A stretch of DNA of 64,000 nucleotides from Azolla caroliniana. Its lineage: Eukaryota > Polypodiophyta. The notes under the pieces were generated by a model. That model was not told where the DNA came from, did no database searches, and saw only the letters and a program-made list of their open reading frames with translations. The stretch covers positions 9,300,001-9,364,000 of the forward strand of contig JBHGNT010000016.1 of assembly GCA_043228905.1 (NCBI GenBank). Direction: 5' to 3'. The position numbers and the translations under genes are program-made. Shown here piece by piece: positions 1 to 9,400 of this stretch (the stretch's first letter is position 1; the number at the start of each line of letters is the position of its first letter).

Positions 1-44
1 TAACTTTCCGTTGCAAGAGTGGAATGTTTTAAAGAGGGGGAGTA
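1..44 (+). other. 3' internal end of an LTR element with polypurine tract
   Basis: The purine run AAAGAGGGGGAG at 31-42 lies directly before a sequence starting TG. This is how the polypurine tract primes plus-strand DNA next to a 3' LTR. The rest of the element lies left of the window, so its family cannot be told. Confidence 0.5.
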
Positions 45-499
45 TGTTATGGGCATGACCATATAATATCCCGTGGTGAGAATTTACCGTAGTATTCTAT
101 ACACGTGGATAAGTGTGAGGGTTAAACAAGAGTGTAAGGAAGGGCAGGATTACTTTTAAACCTCGGGATTGGGACAACCCATTAGGCCAAGTGTGAACAT
201 GGTTGGGGGCCTTGGGTATCGCTATAAATAAGAGGCCAAGCTACCCTCATTTGATCATCTTGTTGACTACATCGAGACTTTGTCTTGTGGTGGGTCAACT
301 CTTGTAGCGAGCGCCAGCACCAAGTACGACTCGACGCCACAGCGGTGGTATATGGGACGTCGATCGAGGCTCGAGTCCGTCTCGATCCCTTCACTCGGGG
401 GTGGTCGGGTGGATCAGCACCCTTCTTTCTCTCTCCTTTCTATCTATTTATTTATATTCTATCCTTATCTAATTCTTACATTAGTTCATGTCTCTTACA
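45..499 (+). repeat. Probable 3' LTR of an unidentified retrotransposon
   Basis: The segment starts TGTTATGGG after a polypurine tract and appears to end CTCTTACA at 499. It contains a TATA box (TATAAATA, 223-230) followed by pyrimidine-rich sequence, a normal U3-R-U5 layout. No second copy is in the window, so the right border is inferred from the TG...CA rule and from the start of Ty3-like coding sequence at about 505. The short ORFs read through it look like chance. Confidence 0.5.
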
Positions 500-504
500 C
501 TGGG

Positions 505-2318
505 TCTTCAAGCGCAACAGCATGAGGAACGTCATCCGGAGCAGACACTGGAACCGCTAACCCACTGGCTAAAAAAAGAGCATGAACCAAGGCCAGAGTT
601 AGTGCAATAGTTTGCTGCCCACACACAACACAGAACATGCCGACAATGGTTAAAGTGGCTCGGAGAACAAGTAGCCGGTGTGGCCAACCGAATGGAGGAC
701 GAACAACGGCAAGTCAGAAGTCAAGCGGAATGGTTGCTAGCCACAACTGAAGAATTAAAGAAGGCTCGGGCATAAATCCGGATCCTGGAGGAAGAGTTGA
801 AAAGGGCCAAGGAATACGTGGTCATCATGGCTAACATGGGACAACAAAGTGCAGTAACGGAGTTGGTGCCACCGGCTAATCTACAAAAGGAAGCTCCGGA
901 AACGGATGCACAACCGGTGGTTAGTACAACCCCGAAGAAGAATGTTGAGAGAGAACAAGAAATGTTAGCCTTAAGTGAGGAATTAGCCACTCCAGAAACA
1001 TTGAGAGAGAGAGAGAGAGAGTGCAAAAGCAGACAGCTGAAGAAGAGAAGCGGAGAATAGAAGAAAATCTTCGGAAAAGTCAAGCAAACAACGACCGACT
1101 GAAGGAGGAAAGAGAAAAAATGTTGCAAGAGAAGGATAATCTCAGGAGAATGGCAGGGATGGAAATAGAGCGGTTGAAAGAAGAAATCCGGTAGCAGAAG
1201 GAGAGAAAGGATCGAGCGCGCTCCTAGATAAACCGCCGGCTAAAGCAGAAAATAGAGGATTTTGAAAAGTTGCACCAGGACCACAAGCAACTAGACACCG
1301 AACATAAGAAGCTTGGGTCGGAATTCGACCGGCAAGAAGAAAAGTTGAAAGAAATCCAGAAGAAACTGGCCAAGAAAATGGAGGCACTGGTGGACGAACA
1401 AACCAAGCCGGTTGCTACGGTGAAGGCACTCGCAGAAGCGGCAAAGGAAAAAATGGGGCTAAACAAAAAACACTATGAAGAAGTAGAACGGGCAAAAATG
1501 GCTTTGGATAGGGTCCAAACAACCTACCAAACCTAGTTGGTGAACTATGAAGTGTAGGCTTAGGCTACCGCCACCCTCATTAAGAAGTTGAAGGAGGACA
1601 AGCAAGCTACGGAGGACAAGACAAAGCTTGGAGTGGGCCGGATCCAGGCGATGGTGAAGGCATGGAAAGATCACACACAGAAGAATATCGACAACAGCTC
1701 GGTGAGCTGGTGGACTCAATGGTCACGACAAGCGGCGAAGTTACAGGTCCACGGAGCAAATGCAGAAAATTGGAGGAAGGCAGGCAACAACTTTTACAAG
1801 ATGGATGAACAAAGTATTGTCACCATCTGTGAGGAGTTGGCAAACAACTTCTTTTTCTTGGCTGGAGCTCAACTCGAACCCGTCCGGAGGCTGATTGAAA
1901 GACTTGATGATGATTAGCTTGGAACACAACTTCAGCTTGAGCAATTCAAACGGGAGCGTCGGCGGCTGGAAGTAGAAAAACAAACAGCGGTAATAAATAT
2001 AAGCAATGAGCAGCAAACTGCAGAACTGCAACAGCAACAGGAGGAGTTGCCAAAAAAAGCCAAAGGTGAACAACCAACGGGAGCCGATGTGGACCAGAAC
2101 AAAGTGCCCGGGTCGGAGCAACGAGCAGAAACCAGAAACGGAGAGAATGTCGGAACCAACGCAAAAACGGAGATGCCTCAGCCGGAAGAAGCCGGAGAGC
2201 AACAACAGGCGCAGTAGGAGCAACAGCAACCAAAAGACCATCAGCAGAATGAAAAATCACTCGAACCTCTAGATCAGAGCATATTGGACATACTCAACGA
2301 GGATTGACGAAGGTACCC
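505..2318 (+). pseudogene. Decayed accessory coiled-coil ORF of a Gyp-1-type Ty3 element
   Basis: Broken reading frames here match the third ORF of Gyp-1 (44431-47319) in order. CRQWLKWLGEQVAGVANRM near 640 pairs with AQWLRWLSGQLSGVADQM. A long E/K/Q-rich coiled-coil section follows, and FYKMDEQSIVTICEELANNF near 1791-1850 pairs with the FYKMDEESIVNIREELSEDF block. Several stops (for example near 772, 1192 and 1915) and frame changes break it. The 5' part of the ORF is missing, joined instead to the unknown LTR. This fragment shows that the accessory ORF is a family trait and not a one-off capture. Function is unknown. Confidence 0.75.
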
Positions 2319-2350
2319 TGTGGGTTCGACGTACAATGTACCATCCCATG
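2319..2350 (+). other. Hairpin before the Ty3 3' LTR (older copy)
   Basis: TGGG pairs with CCCA, and an inner GTAC pairs with GTAC around an AAT loop. It occupies the same place as the hairpin at 47328-47357 in Gyp-1, where the inner arms are GTGC and GCAC. The paired change (G-C to A-T) keeps the stem. Confidence 0.55.
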
Positions 2351-2362
2351 GCGCGTGCCATG

Positions 2363-2610
2363 TGTTGGTCGGTGACCGGAATATGAAAGACAAGTGGGGG
2401 ACGAGTCAGAAGCAGAACTTAAGTTATTAGTATTACTTATTAATTAGCTAGAATGAAAGTAGGAACAAACGGATCCGGAAGAGTTGCACCGATCCGGATC
2501 CGGACCGATTCGTAACTGGTTACCGATATGGCATCATTTTGTAAACAGAACCGGATGCCTATAAAGGGATCCGAAGAACGATGTATTAAGGGACAAAATT
2601 AATAAAAGTA
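2363..2610 (+). repeat. Ty3 (Gyp-1-like) LTR portion fused to Copia-A LTR
   Basis: It starts TGTTGG right after GCGTGCCATG, exactly as the Gyp-1 3' LTR does at 47370. It shares blocks with the Gyp-1 LTR around GGATCCGG and GCCTATAAA-GGATCCG (TATA at 2560-2567). At 2611 it passes without a break into the Copia tandem repeats. The same 2412-2610 segment recurs inside the Copia-A 3' LTR (7465-7663), so it is also part of the Copia-A LTR. Confidence 0.75.
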
Positions 2611-2880
2611 AACCGGATGAAGAGTACCCAGCTACGGAGAGCCGGATGGTGCAGACCCGGTGTGAACCGGATGAAGAGTACCCGGCTACGGAGAGCCGGA
2701 TGGCGCAGACCCGGTGTGAACCGGATGAAGAGTACCCGGCTACGGAGAGCCGGATGGTGCAGACCCGGTGTGAACCGGATGAAGAGTACCCGGCTACGGA
2801 GAGCCGGATGGTGCAGACCCGGTGTGAACCGGATGAAGAGTACCCGGCTACGGAGAGCCGGATGGTACAGACCCGGTATG
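2611..2880 (+). repeat. Five 54-bp tandem repeats in Copia-A 5' LTR
   Basis: Units start at 2611, 2665, 2719, 2773 and 2827. Each begins AACCGGATGAAGAGTACC and ends CCCGGTGTG (last unit TATG). The unit is 18 codons long, so it yields meaningless repetitive ORFs on the plus strand. It lies upstream of the Copia TATA box, where such repeats often act as enhancer units. Confidence 0.9.
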
Positions 2881-2952
2881 AACCGGATGAAGAGACATAT
2901 TAGTAAATATGTTTCTGTTAGTCCATTGCGGCTACATTTGTAAATAGCCGAA

Positions 2953-2978
2953 AAGTCATATTAGTATAAATATGACTT
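2953..2978 (+). promoter_or_regulatory. Copia TATA box inside an inverted repeat
   Basis: Arms AAGTCATATT and AATATGACTT flank a loop that contains the start of TATAAATA (2965-2972). The same structure is in all LTRs of Copia-A, -C and -D: 8006-8031, 18933-18958, 23753-23778, 36835-36860 and 52029-52054. Confidence 0.7.
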
Positions 2979-3346
2979 AGGGCAAACTTTTAGATATGAT
3001 TGTTGTCATTCTTGTTGGTGCAAGAATAGAGAGTGTGCGTAACTGTACAGAGAGAGAGAGTGAGAGAACGACGTCGTTGCCTCTGTTGTAACCGCCGCCT
3101 GTGGCGAAGATCGTGAGCACGAGGTCGTTGCCTCCGTGAACTCACTGATTGTACATTCCAATATAGTGATAGTTTGCAGCCTGTGGGCTGCCGTGGTTTT
3201 TCCCTTAGTTTGGGTTTTCCACGTAAACATACTGTCTATTTTTTTCTCTCCTTTGTGTCCTGCATTTGTTTCCCGTTTTCTGTGTATGAAAAGAATCTTG
3301 GTTGTGGCCGAGCGTTGAGCATAAGGAGCGTTGAGTTCCCGTCAAG

Positions 3347-3361
3347 TGGTATCAGAGCGAA
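3347..3361 (+). other. Copia-A primer binding site
   Basis: TGGTATCAGAGCGAA lies 2 nt after the LTR. TGGTATCAGAGC matches the 3' end of plant initiator methionine tRNA, the usual Copia primer. Confidence 0.85.
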
Positions 3362-3374
3362 ACGACACAGAAAT

Positions 3375-6300
3375 ATGGACGAATCGTTTGGCAGCATGTT
3401 CAAGCTCACCGGCTCCAACTATTCGGTATGGAAGTCGAAGATGAGGGACATGCTCATAGTTAAAGACCTCTGGCTGCCGGTTCAGTTCGGGGACAAGAGA
3501 CCGGACAAAATCGACGCCGCGATATGGGAGGTGATGCACATGAAGACAACGGCGTACATACGGTGCTTCATCAACATGAGCCTGTACAATAACTTTAATG
3601 AAGAGAGCAAGGCTCATGAGCTCTGGGAGAAGATCGGCATAATGTTTCAGAACAAAAATGCTGTCAATCAGGTGTCGGTATTCCGGAAGCTAGTAAGACT
3701 CCGGTACCAAGATGGCTCCAGCATGGCGGAGCACATGAATGCCTTCCAGGGTCTGATCCACCAGGCAACTTCATTGGAAGTACCTCTCGCCGATGAGGTA
3801 CTAGCGCTACTCCTGCTCGGTTCCCTCCCAGATAGATGGGAGACGTTGGTTGTCACTTTGGGCAACGCCGGGCCGGAAGGAAAGCGGTTATCCCTAGCAA
3901 GAGTAAAGTCGAGCTTGCTAGATGAGGAGGCGCGTCGGAAAGATAAGGATACAAGCTTCGACTCCAAAGCGCTCCTTACCGAATCGGAACGTGGAAGACA
4001 TAGAAACTGTAGTCCCTAGAACCGGGAGAAGTCGGGGACACGGTCAAAGTCAAGGGGGAGGCCCACTTGCTTCTATTGCGGCAAGCCGGGTCACTTCCAA
4101 AAGAACTGTCGGCATTTCCGTAATGACAAGGAAACCGACGGTACCGATTCGAAGCGGACCCTAGACCGGAACAGTAAAGACCGGAGGGGGCCGGACCGGC
4201 AAGGAACGACGGCAATCGCGGCAAGTGAAGAAGAGTTGATGCTCATCACCGAGGAGAGTGAGATAAACCTTGCCGGCGATGAGATGACCTGGGTGGTAGA
4301 CTCCGGAGCATCGTTCCACCTTACCCCAGACCGGAAATGCTTCTCATCCTACTCAGCCGGTGACCACGGCTGTGTCTGGATGGGGAATGAAGGTACATGC
4401 CGAATTGTCGACATAGGAGACGTGTGGCTGTCAACACCAACCGGATGCAAGTTGCTGTTTAAGGATGTCCGACACATTCCGGAGGTTCGTTTGAACCTGA
4501 TATCAGCCGGTCGGCTAGATGATGAGGGCTACACGGGTAGCATCCGGAATGGTGTCATGAAGTTCAGCAAAGGGAACCTGATTGTGGCTCGGGCCCGGAA
4601 GGTCAACACATTGTACCTGATGAATGCCCGGTTATGTCCGGAAGAAGTGAATGTGGCATCCGACACTGCCGGTGAGCTGTGGCACAAGAGGCTGTGTCAT
4701 ATGAGCAAGAAGGGGATGAAGAGGCTTGCAGACGGCAACCTCATTACAGTGAAGAACGTGCACTTAGAGAAGTGCACTGATTGTCTGGCCGGTAAGCAGA
4801 ACCGGACCTCCTTCCGACCAAGGGCACAGATGAGACGTAATGCACCACTGGAGTTGGTGCATACGGATGTGTGTCAAGTAGACACGAAGTCACATGCCGG
4901 AGCGCAGTACTTCGTGACGTTCAGAGATGACCACAGCCAGAAGCTGTGGTCCACACCGTTGAAGACGAAGGATCAGGTGCTATCCGTCTTCAAGGAGCTC
5001 CACGCGAGAGTGGAAAGAGAAACCGGCCGGAAGCTGAAGGCGGTTGGAGCAGATAACGGAGGAGAGTACCGAGAGCAGTTTGAGGAGTACTACCGCTCGA
5101 AGGGAATCCGGCTCGAATTTACTGTGCCGAAGACGCCGGAACTAAACGGACTGGCCAAGAGGATGAACCGGACCATAATGGAGAGGGTCCGGAGTATGCT
5201 AGCACATGCAAAACTACCCAAGAAGTTTTGGGCTGAGGCATTGTCGACGGCGACATACGTGATAAACAGATCACCCTCAGTACCCTTGGACGGAGACACG
5301 CCACAGAGAGTATGGACCGGTGAGGAAGTGTCCTACCGGCATCTGAAGTTGTTCGGGTGTCTCGCGTACGTGCATGTAGCAAAGGACCGGAGAGGAAAGT
5401 TAGATCCAAAGACCCGGCCATGCATATTCCTCGGTTACGGTGACGATGAGTTCGGCTACTGAGTGTGGGACCCGGTCGACAAGAAGGTATTCCGGAGTCG
5501 AGATATTATCTTCATGGAGGACAAGACGCTCGCCGACTGGGAGTCGGAGAAGAAGATAATGAACTCCGAGTCGACCGGTAAGGATCGACTCTACGATGAG
5601 CAGACCCAACCGGCGAGAGACCGGTTAGCACTCGAAGAACCAGCCGGATACGGTGAGGATACCGAACCGGCAGAAGAAGAAGTAGAGGAAGCTGACACCG
5701 GAACCGGCCTAGACCCCGAATCGGATTCGGATGAAGAGCAAATGGAGGAGCCGGCTACCGAAGCCCAAAGACGGAGATATCCTCTCAGAGAGAGAAGGGC
5801 CCCCCGGAGATTTCCAGATGCAGAGCATGTTCAGCTGACCGATGAGGGGGAGCCAGAAAGCTTCAAAGAAGCGAAGGATGACACCCACAGCCGAAAATGG
5901 TTAAGTGCCATGCAGGATGAGATGGATTCCCTGCATGAGAACCATACGTACGAATTGGTGGAATTGCCGAAAGGAAAGCGGGCACTCCGAAACAAGTGGG
6001 TGTACAAGTTGAAACCGGGAGATGCCGGGAACCCCCCGAGATACAAAGCCAGGATCGTGGTGAAGGGGTTCCAGCAGAAGAAGGGCGTGGACTTCGACGA
6101 GATATTTGCCCCGGTAGTAAAGATGACCTCCATCCGGACGGTGCTGAGTATAGCAGCAAGCATGGACCTCGAGGTAGAGCAACTGGAGGTGAAGACGGCA
6201 TTCCTTCACGGCGACCTCGAAGAGGAGATCTACATGCAGCAACCGGAAGGATTCGTGGAGAAAGGGAAGGAGCACCTGGTATGCCGGTTGAAGAAGAGCC

Positions 6301-7407
6301 TCTATGGGTTGAAGCAGGCCCCCCGGCAATGGTACCGGAAGTTCGATTCCTTCATGACCGATCAAGGGTACCACAAGACACAGGCCGATCATTGTGTGTT
6401 TGTGAAGAAGTTCGAAGGAGGCGACTTCCTAATACTCCTTCTGTACGTGGATGACATGTTGATCGTGGGACGTGACCAAGTCAAAATACGGATGTTGAAG
6501 AAGGTTCTCAACCGGACCTTCTCAATGAAAGACTTGGGTCCGGCAAGACAGATGTTGGGGATGCACATCATCCGGAACCGGTCAAAGAAGCAATTATGGT
6601 TGTCATAGGAGAAGTACGTGACAAAGGTGCTTCACCGGTTCAACATGTCAGAAGCGAAACCGGTCGGATCGACACTTCCGGCAAACTGTAGGCTATCCGG
6701 CAAGCAAAGCCCGAAGACGAAAGCAGAGAAGGCGGATATGATGAAGATTCCATATGCCTCTGCCGTCGGGCGCTTGATGTACGCAATGGTTTGTACCCGA
6801 CCGGACATAGGATACGCAGTCGGAGTGGTGAGCCGGTTTATGAGCAATCCCGGCAAGGAGCACTGGAACGCGGTCAAATGGATACTCCGGTATTTGAAGG
6901 GCACTCCGATTCGGCTCCGGAAAACCTCAACTGGACGGTTTCACTGATTCGGACATGTCGACTGATGTGGATACCAGCCGGTCTACATCCGGGTATGTAA
7001 TGACATATGCAGGGGGAGCTGTTTCGTGGCAGTCGAGGCTATAGAAGACGGTTGCATTGTCAACCACGGAGGCGGAGTACATGGCAGCTGTGGAAGCCGG
7101 CAAGGAAATTTTATGGATGAAGGACTTCATCGGAGAGCTCGGTATACGGCAAGACGAATACCGACTCTATTGCGACAGTCAAAGTGCCATCCACCTTGCT
7201 AAGAATGCGGCCTACCATTCCCGGACGAAGCATATCCAGCGGAGGTATCACTTGATCCGGGAAAGAGTAGATGACCAGGAGTTCGCGCTGACGAAAATCC
7301 ACACGGCCGAGAACGGGTCAGATATGCTGACCAAAGTGCTGACACCCGACAAGCTGAACGCATGCCGGAAGAGGATCGGGCTGGTAAGTCACCCCATGCC
7401 GGAGTGA
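3375..7407 (+). pseudogene. Copia-A gag-pol polyprotein, broken
   Basis: Start ATG 3375 lies 28 nt past the primer site. Domains in order are a UBN2-like Gag, one CCHC knuckle (CFYCGKPGHFQKNC, near 4070), aspartic protease (VVDSGAS, near 4290), GAG-pre-integrase (ELWHKRLCHM), integrase core, reverse transcriptase (YVDD near 6443) and RNase H (STTEAEYMAAVEAG). It is broken by TAG 4017, TGA 5460, TAG 6606, TAG 7042 and a 14-bp deletion near 6907, all judged against Copia-C. The third catalytic integrase residue is Lys instead of Glu (NGLAKRMNR, codon 5157-5159). This copy cannot make a working integrase. Confidence 0.88.
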
Positions 7408-7417
7408 AGGGGGAGTT
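7405..7417 (+). other. Copia-A polypurine tract
   Basis: TGAAGGGGGAGTT joins the pol stop codon to the 3' LTR. It is identical in Copia-C (23428-23440) and Copia-D (51666-51678). Confidence 0.8.
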
Positions 7418-8397
7418 TGTTGGGAAACAGGTCCCTCCGGATGGGAAGGGAGAAGAACAGTGCCGCAGAACTTAAGTTATTAGTATTACTTATTAATAAG
7501 CTAGAATGAAAGTAGGAACAAACGGATCCGGAAGAGTTGCACCGATCCGGATCCGGACCGATTCGTAACTGGTTACCAATATGGCATCATTTTGTAAACA
7601 GAACCGGCTGCCTATAAAAGGATCCGAAGAACGATGTATTAAGGGACAAAATTAATAAAAGTAAACCGGATGAAGAGTACCCGGCTACGGAGAGCCGGAT
7701 AGTGCAGACCCGGTGTGAACCGGATGAAGAGTACCCGACTACGGAGAGCCGGATGGTGCAGACCCGGTGTGAACCAAATGAAGAGTACCCGGCTACGGAG
7801 AGCCGGATGGTGCAGACCCGGTGTGAACCAAATGAAGAGTACCCGGCTACGGAGAGTCGGATGGTGCAGACCCGACGTGAACCGGATGAAGAGTACCCGG
7901 TTACGGAGAGCCGGATGGTACAGACCCGGTATGAACCGGATGAAGAGACATATTAGTAAATATGTTTCTGTTAGTCCATTGCGGCTACATTTGTAAATAG
8001 CCGAAAAGTCATATTAGTATAAATATGACTTAGGGCAAACTTTTAGATATGATTGTTGTCATTCTTGTTGGTGCAAGAATAGAGAGTGTGCGTAACTGTA
8101 CAGAGAGAGAGAGTGAGAGAACGACGTCGTTGCCTCTGTTGTAACCGCCGCCTGTGGCGAAGATCGTGAGCATGAGGTCGTTGCCTCCGTGAACTCACTG
8201 ATTGTACATTCCAATATAGTGATAGTTTGCAGCCTGTGGGCTGCCGTGGTTTTTCCCTCAGTTTGGGTTTTCCACGTAAACATCCTGTCTATTTTTTTCT
8301 CTTCTTTGTGTCGTGCATTTGTTTCCCGTTTTCTGTGTATGAAAAGAATCTCGGTTGTGGCCGAGCGTTGCACATAAGGAGCGTTGAGTTCTCGTCA
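7418..8397 (+). repeat. Copia-A 3' LTR, carrying a captured Ty3 promoter segment
   Basis: It starts TGTTGGGAAACAGGTCCC, as in Copia-D, and ends TCGTCA. Between the Copia start (7418-7464) and the five 54-bp units (7664-7933) lies a 199-bp block (7465-7663). That block aligns with the Gyp-1 LTR, including GATCCGGATCCG and CCTATAAAAGGATCCG (TATA 7613-7620). The Copia TATA in its inverted repeat is still present at 8006-8031, so this LTR has two candidate promoters. Confidence 0.82.
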
Positions 8398-8418
8398 ATT
8401 AAGTGATCTAAGTCTCGG

Positions 8419-8888
8419 TTGTTGCCGAAGATTATGCCGCATGGCTCCTGTCAGTTATCACGTCAACTCCGAAGCAAAACGACAATACCACATGACATTA
8501 TTAGAGCAGAGTTCAGTCTACCCCCGATGTTAGTCGAAGCACTTTTTAAAGTGGTAGTTTTTACTCATCGGATACATTGTCAACCACAAGATAAGATATC
8601 CCATCGAGCCTTTGAGGCGTCCCGATCCCTACCAGCGTCTGGAGACACTTGCTCTTGGTATAACACTATGGTGAGTTGGTTACTTGCAAACAACATAGAC
8701 ATTAATAACCTACCCCCCTTAAGTACAACCATGGGACTAAACAAACTCTAATATCACATGAAGACCATAATAAAGTGATACGCCAAGAAATATGGCAAAT
8801 TTACACTCGATATAAATGGATGACCCCACGCGAGCCACTTCCATCTAAAATGTTGTACTATAAAGAACAGTTCTTGCACTTCTCTTAA
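8419..8888 (+). pseudogene. C-terminal fragment of a non-LTR (LINE) retrotransposon
   Basis: A 110-codon frame (8419-8751) continues in another frame to the stop at 8886-8888 after a frameshift near 8740. The joined reading has the layout of the region after reverse transcriptase in plant LINEs: a conserved leucine/proline block, then ISHRAFEASR, then W-rich tail segments (EIWQIYTRYKW). The LINE at 58267-59866 has a related segment (RIAWEASKKIQ). This is family resemblance judged by eye. There is no catalytic part here. A host gene is possible but less likely. Confidence 0.45.
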
Positions 8889-8984
8889 TTAGGTTTTATT
8901 ACACAACCAACATATCTAGATACATTCTTATCAAATGCACTAAGGGTGGGCATTGGACAACTTAGGATATCATCTCACCAACAT

Positions 8985-9400
8985 GAGATTTGGTTAGCCA
9001 GTTCAGTAACCTGTCTGTCCAACCATTCCAGCCATTGTCGACAGGTTCCGCGTTGATTAAGTACAACGAATTGTTATACTACCTCCAACATTACTTCATG
9101 CTCCTTCCCCAAGCTCGGTGTGGTCAGCTCTTCCATCTCCAATTCCGGTACCGGCCTGTGTGCCTCCTCCTGTTGCTGTGTTGGACTTGGTTGCTCCATT
9201 CCTTGTGTCTCCCGTTCCGATGCAAACACTTTTGGTCTCTCTATTGTTGGCACCTCCGGCCCTAGCTCCACCACCGCTAAGCAGGTCATCGGTAAACTGT
9301 CCCTTTCCGGACCCGAGCCTTCCCCATGCTGCTCCTGGAGACATCTTCTAGGAGGTATTTGAAGATGCTCTTCCTCTTCTTCAAGCTCCTCGTCTTCCGC
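8985..9400 (-). pseudogene. Minus-strand fragment of the Gyp-1-type accessory ORF
   Basis: On the minus strand an acidic, Q/P-rich stretch (about 9400 to 9074) is followed, after a stop and frame change, by TCRQWLEWLDRQVTELANQI near 9040-8985. This is the same conserved block as in the copies near 640 and 45613. The order, acidic/proline-rich linker then QWL-WL motif, is that of Gyp-1 ORF3. Similarity ends near 8985. The gag-only element at 9401-11947 abuts its upstream side. Nothing recognisable lies between 8889 and 8984. Confidence 0.6.

Larger units (their letters stand above)
2412..3344 (+). repeat. Copia-A 5' LTR (left end replaced)
   Basis: It ends GTCA at 3344, two bases before the primer site. 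In order it has Ty3-derived promoter sequence (to 2610), five 54-bp tandem units (2611-2880), three inverted repeats (about 2889-2978, the last holding TATAAATA) and an AG-rich leader. Its left end lacks the Copia TGTTGGGAAACAGG start seen at 7418. Confidence 0.8.
2412..8397 (+). mobile_element. Copia-A, Ty1/Copia retrotransposon with chimeric LTRs
   Basis: The order is LTR, tRNA-primed site, gag, protease, integrase, reverse transcriptase, RNase H, polypurine tract, LTR, which defines Ty1/Copia. The shared LTR part is 933 bp at both ends (2412-3344 and 7465-8397), with about 20 differences by eye, so the insertion is fairly old. The first 47 bp of the 3' LTR (7418-7464) are absent at the left end, where Ty3 LTR sequence stands instead. 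Coding is broken by four stops, a deletion and a lost integrase residue, so the copy is inactive. Confidence 0.85.

Noticed and set aside
2617-2943. Repetitive ORFs (108 and 85 codons; also 7702-7996) encoding 18-residue repeats
   Set aside because: They are translations of the 54-bp LTR repeats. The unit is a multiple of three, so all frames stay open. They lie upstream of the transcription start.
7664-7933. Array of regular repeats that could be taken for CRISPR
   Set aside because: Units are directly adjacent and nearly identical with no unique spacers, inside a plant LTR.
8419-8751. A host gene of 110 codons
   Set aside because: The reading continues in another frame with the layout of a LINE C-terminus, and the surroundings are all mobile elements. 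Kept only as a low-confidence LINE fragment.
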